A stretch of DNA of 64,000 nucleotides. Source: Serratia sp. H1w. Its GTDB lineage: Bacteria; Pseudomonadota; Gammaproteobacteria; Enterobacterales; Enterobacteriaceae. Of the stretch, positions 61,121 to 64,000 are shown piece after piece; position 1 is the stretch's first letter; every line of letters begins with the position of its first letter. Below the pieces are notes generated by a model. The model made no database searches. It saw nothing but the letters and a program-made list of their open reading frames with translations, and was not told the origin of the DNA. Where the stretch lies: assembly GCF_000633355.1 (NCBI RefSeq), contig NZ_AYMQ01000046.1, forward strand, positions 55,035 through 119,034, read 5' to 3'. The position numbers were made by a program, and so were the translations under genes.

Positions 61121-61645
61121 TTACTTTACCGCCTCGCCTTGCAAGACTGCCAGAATCTGCTCAACCACCTGCTGCGGATTAGCAGTGCCATCCATCACGT
61201 GGTGCGCAGCCTCCTGATAGAGTGCCTCACGTGCCGCCAACACCTCCAGCATTTCCTCGGCAATGGGTCGCCCGGTCAGCGTTGGGCGCTGGCCCTCTTC
61301 TGGAAATTCTGCCAACCGTTGCGCCAAGACGCTGGCTGGAGCGCGCAGGTAAATCACCGTGCCGTGCTGACGCATGAAGAGCCGGTTCTCTTCGGCCAGG
61401 ATCGCCCCACCACCGGTGGCAACTATGGTTGACGGTTGTGTTACCGCTTGCAGGGTCTGGGTTTCACGCTGGCGAAAGCCCGGCCAACCCACCTGAGCGA
61501 CCATTTCCGCCACGCTCATATGCGTGGTCTGCTGCATAAACAGATCGGTATCGATAAATCGATAGCCCAGCGCTTGCGCCAATGCACTGCCGACCGTGGT
61601 TTTTCCTGCTCCGCGAGCTCCGACCATAAAAATGGTTTGTGTCAT
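61121..61645 (-). CDS. aroL: Shikimate kinase 2
   Basis: Phosphorylates shikimate with ATP in the route to chorismate and aromatic amino acids. The start [17 protein letters not shown] at 61645 gives 174 aa, the E. coli AroL length; a frame from 61726 is unsupported. The P-loop GARGAGKTT is at residues 9-17 and the shikimate-binding DTD and GGG motifs follow ([18 protein letters not shown]). Candidate TyrR boxes lie upstream, as expected for aroL but not for the constitutive paralogue aroK. Confidence 0.95.
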   Translation of the reverse strand: MTQTIFMVGARGAGKTTVGSALAQALGYRFIDTDLFMQQTTHMSVAEMVAQVGWPGFRQRETQTLQAVTQPSTIVATGGGAILAEENRLFMRQHGTVIYLRAPASVLAQRLAEFPEEGQRPTLTGRPIAEEMLEVLAAREALYQEAAHHVMDGTANPQQVVEQILAVLQGEAVK

Positions 61646-61753
61646 TACGGGTTGTCCCTTAATACGGTGACTTGAATGCATTGGATGGCCTGCGAAATTC
61701 CCGACAGGTCGATCGAGCGATGGCATGGTAACTGCATCATACCGCCCTGAATC

Positions 61754-61793
61754 TGTATTTCAATCTTTACGATAGTGTAAATTCCATAGCACA
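61754..61793 (-). promoter_or_regulatory. Candidate TyrR boxes of aroL
   Basis: TGTATT-TCAATC-TTTACG (61754-61771) and TGTAAA-TTCCAT-AGCACA (61776-61793) each match 9 of the 12 fixed positions of the TyrR box TGTAAA-N6-TTTACA and lie 110-150 nt upstream of aroL. They overlap the end of the preceding gene. E. coli aroL is repressed through several TyrR boxes. Confidence 0.4.
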
Positions 61794-62285
61794 GCGGCTA
61801 GAGGCAGCAAAACTTTGCCCTGCCTCCTGCGCCAGAAGATGTTGTAATTGCGTATCCAGTTGCGCGGTGGCAACACGGCGAAAGCCAAGCCGTTGGTAGT
61901 AAGGCGCATTCCACGCCACGTGCTCAAAGGTGGTTAGCGTTAACCGCTGCACGCCTTGACGCCTGGCCTGCTCGGCAACCTCTTCAATCAGCCGTTTGCC
62001 CACACCTTGCCGCTGCCAATGGGTCGCCACCGAAAGCTCGGCAATATGCCAGCTGTAGGGGAATGGCAGCACCGCAATAAAACCGACGATCTGCTCAGTT
62101 GGGTTAACCATCACCCATTCCCGTTGCCGATCAATAAAATCGGCGTGTTGTTGCGGGCTCATCACCTCACCTTCGGCGAGATGCTGCAACTCCGCCTGCT
62201 GGCGAAATAGCTGTGCGGCAGAACGTTCAACTGCCACCAGTTGGGAAATATCCTGCCGCTGCGCCAGACGTAGCTTCAGATTCAT
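61767..62285 (-). CDS. GNAT family N-acetyltransferase
   Basis: Soluble acetyl-CoA-dependent acetyltransferase, 172 aa from the ATG at 62285, which has CAGGAGC upstream. The acetyl-CoA-binding motif is HWQRQGVGKRLIEEVAEQA (about residues 93-111), and the later WNAPYYQRLGFRRV strand is typical. The substrate is not identifiable. It is the upstream neighbour of aroL on the same strand, 121 bp away, and is divergent from a second GNAT gene. Confidence 0.85.
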   Translation of the reverse strand: MNLKLRLAQRQDISQLVAVERSAAQLFRQQAELQHLAEGEVMSPQQHADFIDRQREWVMVNPTEQIVGFIAVLPFPYSWHIAELSVATHWQRQGVGKRLIEEVAEQARRQGVQRLTLTTFEHVAWNAPYYQRLGFRRVATAQLDTQLQHLLAQEAGQSFAASSRCAMEFTLS

Positions 62286-62502
62286 CACTGGCTCCTGGTT
62301 AACGGCCGGCCATTTAAACAGATTTTGCCGTAGGCAGAAATCACCAATAAACGTCATTACGCCCTATATGATAATTACTCTCATTTGATTATTCAATCAA
62401 CAGAGGGGTCAACCGCGTGATACCGCGACAAAAAGTTAAAAATCGGTCGCAACGCTGTGACCTGGCAGGCTAAATTGGTATCACGACACAGGGGGAGCAA
62501 AT

Positions 62503-62964
62503 ATGACACAACAGATTGTTACGCTGACAGACTACCCGCACTTTGCCGACGTCTGCGCCGCCTGGGCCTTTGGCCAATGGGGCTCGCAACGTGGTGGTAC
62601 GCTGGAACGTACCCGCCAACGCTTTGCCTTGTGCAGCAAACCCAGCGAGGATTTCCTGACGCTGCTGATGATTGATGGCGAACGCCCGTTGGGGATGGCC
62701 AGCCTGTGGCCAAGTGACGACCATCATCGCATGGATCTCTCCCCTTGGTTGGCTGGCGTGTTTGTGCACCCGGATCATCGGCGGCAAGGCATCGCTCAGC
62801 GCCTGGAGCAGGCGATCGTCAATATGGCTCAACAACGCGGCCACCCCGTATTGCATCTGATCACCGATCACAGCGAAGGGCTGTACGCCGGTTGGGGCTG
62901 GCAAACCATTGAACGCCGCCTGCAATATGACGGCGAAGTGGTGGTGATGGAAAAGCGGCTGTGA
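62503..62964 (+). CDS. GNAT family N-acetyltransferase
   Basis: Second GNAT enzyme, 153 aa, with the motif VFVHPDHRRQGIAQRLEQAIV (about residues 86-106) and a C-terminal LYAGWGWQTIER. The ATG follows GGGGGAGC. Substrate unknown. It is unlike the neighbouring GNAT in sequence, so the two are not a recent duplication. Its stop codon abuts the stop of the convergent methyltransferase gene. Confidence 0.87.
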   Translation: MTQQIVTLTDYPHFADVCAAWAFGQWGSQRGGTLERTRQRFALCSKPSEDFLTLLMIDGERPLGMASLWPSDDHHRMDLSPWLAGVFVHPDHRRQGIAQRLEQAIVNMAQQRGHPVLHLITDHSEGLYAGWGWQTIERRLQYDGEVVVMEKRL

Positions 62965-63522
62965 TCAGCGCGGAGTACACACATAGACCAGCGCTGGGGG
63001 AAAATTACGCACCTCCAGCCGCCGCTGCCAGTGAAAGTAGCGCGAGAGCAGCTTCTCCGACAGATGGCTGTATTGGAACAGCACCAGCGTGCCGTTGTTG
63101 GCCCGTAAACGTTGCTGCGCCTGCTGCAGGATACGCACTCGGATCCTCAGCGGGATCGACAATAGCGGCAGGCAGGAAAAAATAACGTCGTAATCGCGTT
63201 CCAGCCTTTCCGCCGAATAAGCCATCACCCGCAGGCGACCATCATCAATCTGTTGCAGCGTATGAATGAAGCTGGTCTGAATTTCATAGGCATCCAGTTG
63301 AGCATCGGCTCGCATACGACCCAGGATACGCTTGGTCAGCACGCCGTCCGCCGCCCCCAACTCGGCAACCGACAGGACCTGCGTCCATTCGATCTGGTTC
63401 AACATCGCCTGGCATAGCCACGCAGAGGAAGGAGCCAATGTGCCTACGGTACGAGGGGAGGCCATAAATTGCTGGAGGTAAGAAAAGTGATGCTTTAGTT
63501 GCAGTCGCGTCGCATTTAACAT
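62965..63522 (-). CDS. Putative class I SAM-dependent methyltransferase
   Basis: The 185-aa product resembles small phospholipid N-methyltransferase / rRNA dimethyltransferase-like proteins. The SAM-binding motif is VLSVAELGAADGVLTKRIL (about residues 48-66, with a GAADG loop), and FSCLPLLSIPLRIRVRILQ is the motif IV region. The start at 63522 has GGAGG at 5 nt; the ATGs at 63534 and 63537 lie before it. It has no clear hydrophobic anchor. Phospholipid or another small molecule may be the substrate; this is inferred only. Confidence 0.7.
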   Translation of the reverse strand: MLNATRLQLKHHFSYLQQFMASPRTVGTLAPSSAWLCQAMLNQIEWTQVLSVAELGAADGVLTKRILGRMRADAQLDAYEIQTSFIHTLQQIDDGRLRVMAYSAERLERDYDVIFSCLPLLSIPLRIRVRILQQAQQRLRANNGTLVLFQYSHLSEKLLSRYFHWQRRLEVRNFPPALVYVCTPR

Positions 63523-63769
63523 TGAGGCCTCCATCATTTGAGTTCACCCAATGTGGACTGAATTTCTTAAGGTTTCATTAACCGTACTCCGAAAGGTACA
63601 GAGAGAGTTGTAATCAAATGCAACCAGACAGGAATAAATAGCCATAAAAAAAGGCTGCGATAATAATCAATCAATAGGCTAAATTAGCATTATTGGTCAG
63701 ATTATTATCCGCAACCGTTTATTATTTCGGCCAACCTGGTTAGCCATTCAATTATTTACCATTAAGTAA

Positions 63770-64000
63770 TTAACGATAAACCTCCGCAGTACCGCGCCAG
63801 TCGCTGGAATCCCCAGGATTATCCAGACCAATGACTCGATAATGTGTTGCGCCGTCTGCTGTCGCTTTCTGTTTCAACGCGTGGATGGCGTCATCCGGTG
63901 AGCCGCTGATACCGGAAACCGACACTACGCCGATGCTCTGCATGGTGCTGGCTTGGGCGCTATCAACCTGTTTAGCGCCGGTCAAGTATTCAATGTGTTG
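63770..64000 (-). CDS. DUF1471 (YdgH/BhsA/McbA-like) protein, 3' part
   Basis: The visible 76 codons run off the right edge of the window. They match the C-terminal half of DUF1471 proteins: SIGVVSVSGISGSPDDAI, then KATADGATHYRVIG and TAEVYR at the end. These small periplasmic proteins of enterobacteria act in stress response, biofilm formation and envelope resistance. The signal peptide and start are outside the window. The 247-bp gap before it is AT-rich with no visible gene. Confidence 0.88.
   Translation of the reverse strand, partial: QHIEYLTGAKQVDSAQASTMQSIGVVSVSGISGSPDDAIHALKQKATADGATHYRVIGLDNPGDSSDWRGTAEVYR

Noticed and set aside
61767..62964. Toxin-antitoxin explanation for the paired GNAT genes
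   Set aside because: The two genes are divergent, lack a small DNA-binding partner and look like ordinary single-domain acetyltransferases.

Overview
The window is chromosomal DNA of an enterobacterium. The proteins match E. coli K-12 orthologues closely, and the gene order follows the 9-10 minute region of the E. coli map, from aroL back through phoBR, secDF, ribDE and dxs to cyoABCDE. ERIC elements, a tetrathionate reductase cluster and the two families of short palindromic repeats point to Serratia or another member of the Yersiniaceae. I cannot fix the species. No tRNA, rRNA, prophage, insertion sequence or CRISPR array was seen.

Layout. 1-5300: cytochrome bo3 oxidase operon cyoABCDE with a clear sigma-70 promoter. 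5400-11600: yajR, yajQ, panE-yajL, a His-rich DUF4198 protein behind a Zur-like box, and thiI. 11960-16110: the isoprenoid precursor genes xseB-ispA-dxs, then yajO. 16300-19930: the minus-strand cluster nrdR-ribD-ribE-nusB-thiL; pgpA, which follows thiL in E. coli, is missing. 20120-28120: a yajI lipoprotein gene with an in-frame amber codon, then ttrBCA facing ttrSR, where E. coli has yajD-tsx. 28280-33770: secF-secD-yajC-tgt-queA. 33890-44080: acpH, a 2-Cys peroxiredoxin, a ggt gene with one ochre codon, malZ, ybdG, proY and brnQ. 44570-52250: phoB-phoR plus a PstS-like binding protein, facing sbcD-sbcC. 52330-55910: a solitary BglG-type antiterminator with its own RAT/terminator leader, then mak, rdgC and ppnP. 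56030-60300: an aroM / DUF1177 / OPT-transporter operon with an IclR regulator. 60500-64000: a possible 38-aa membrane peptide, yaiA, aroL, two GNAT acetyltransferases, a methyltransferase and the 3' part of a DUF1471 gene.

The best candidate for an undescribed system is OPT transporter - DUF1177 - AroM - IclR. A 17-bp palindrome (GTTCCA-N5-YGGAAC) lies upstream of both the transporter and the regulator. This predicts an autoregulated uptake and catabolic operon, and it suggests that the solitary aroM of E. coli, at the same map position, is a remnant of it. Other leads are the Zur-like box before the DUF4198 gene, the orphan bglG with an intact antitermination leader, and a ggt nonsense codon placed just after the autocleavage threonine, between the two enzyme subunits.
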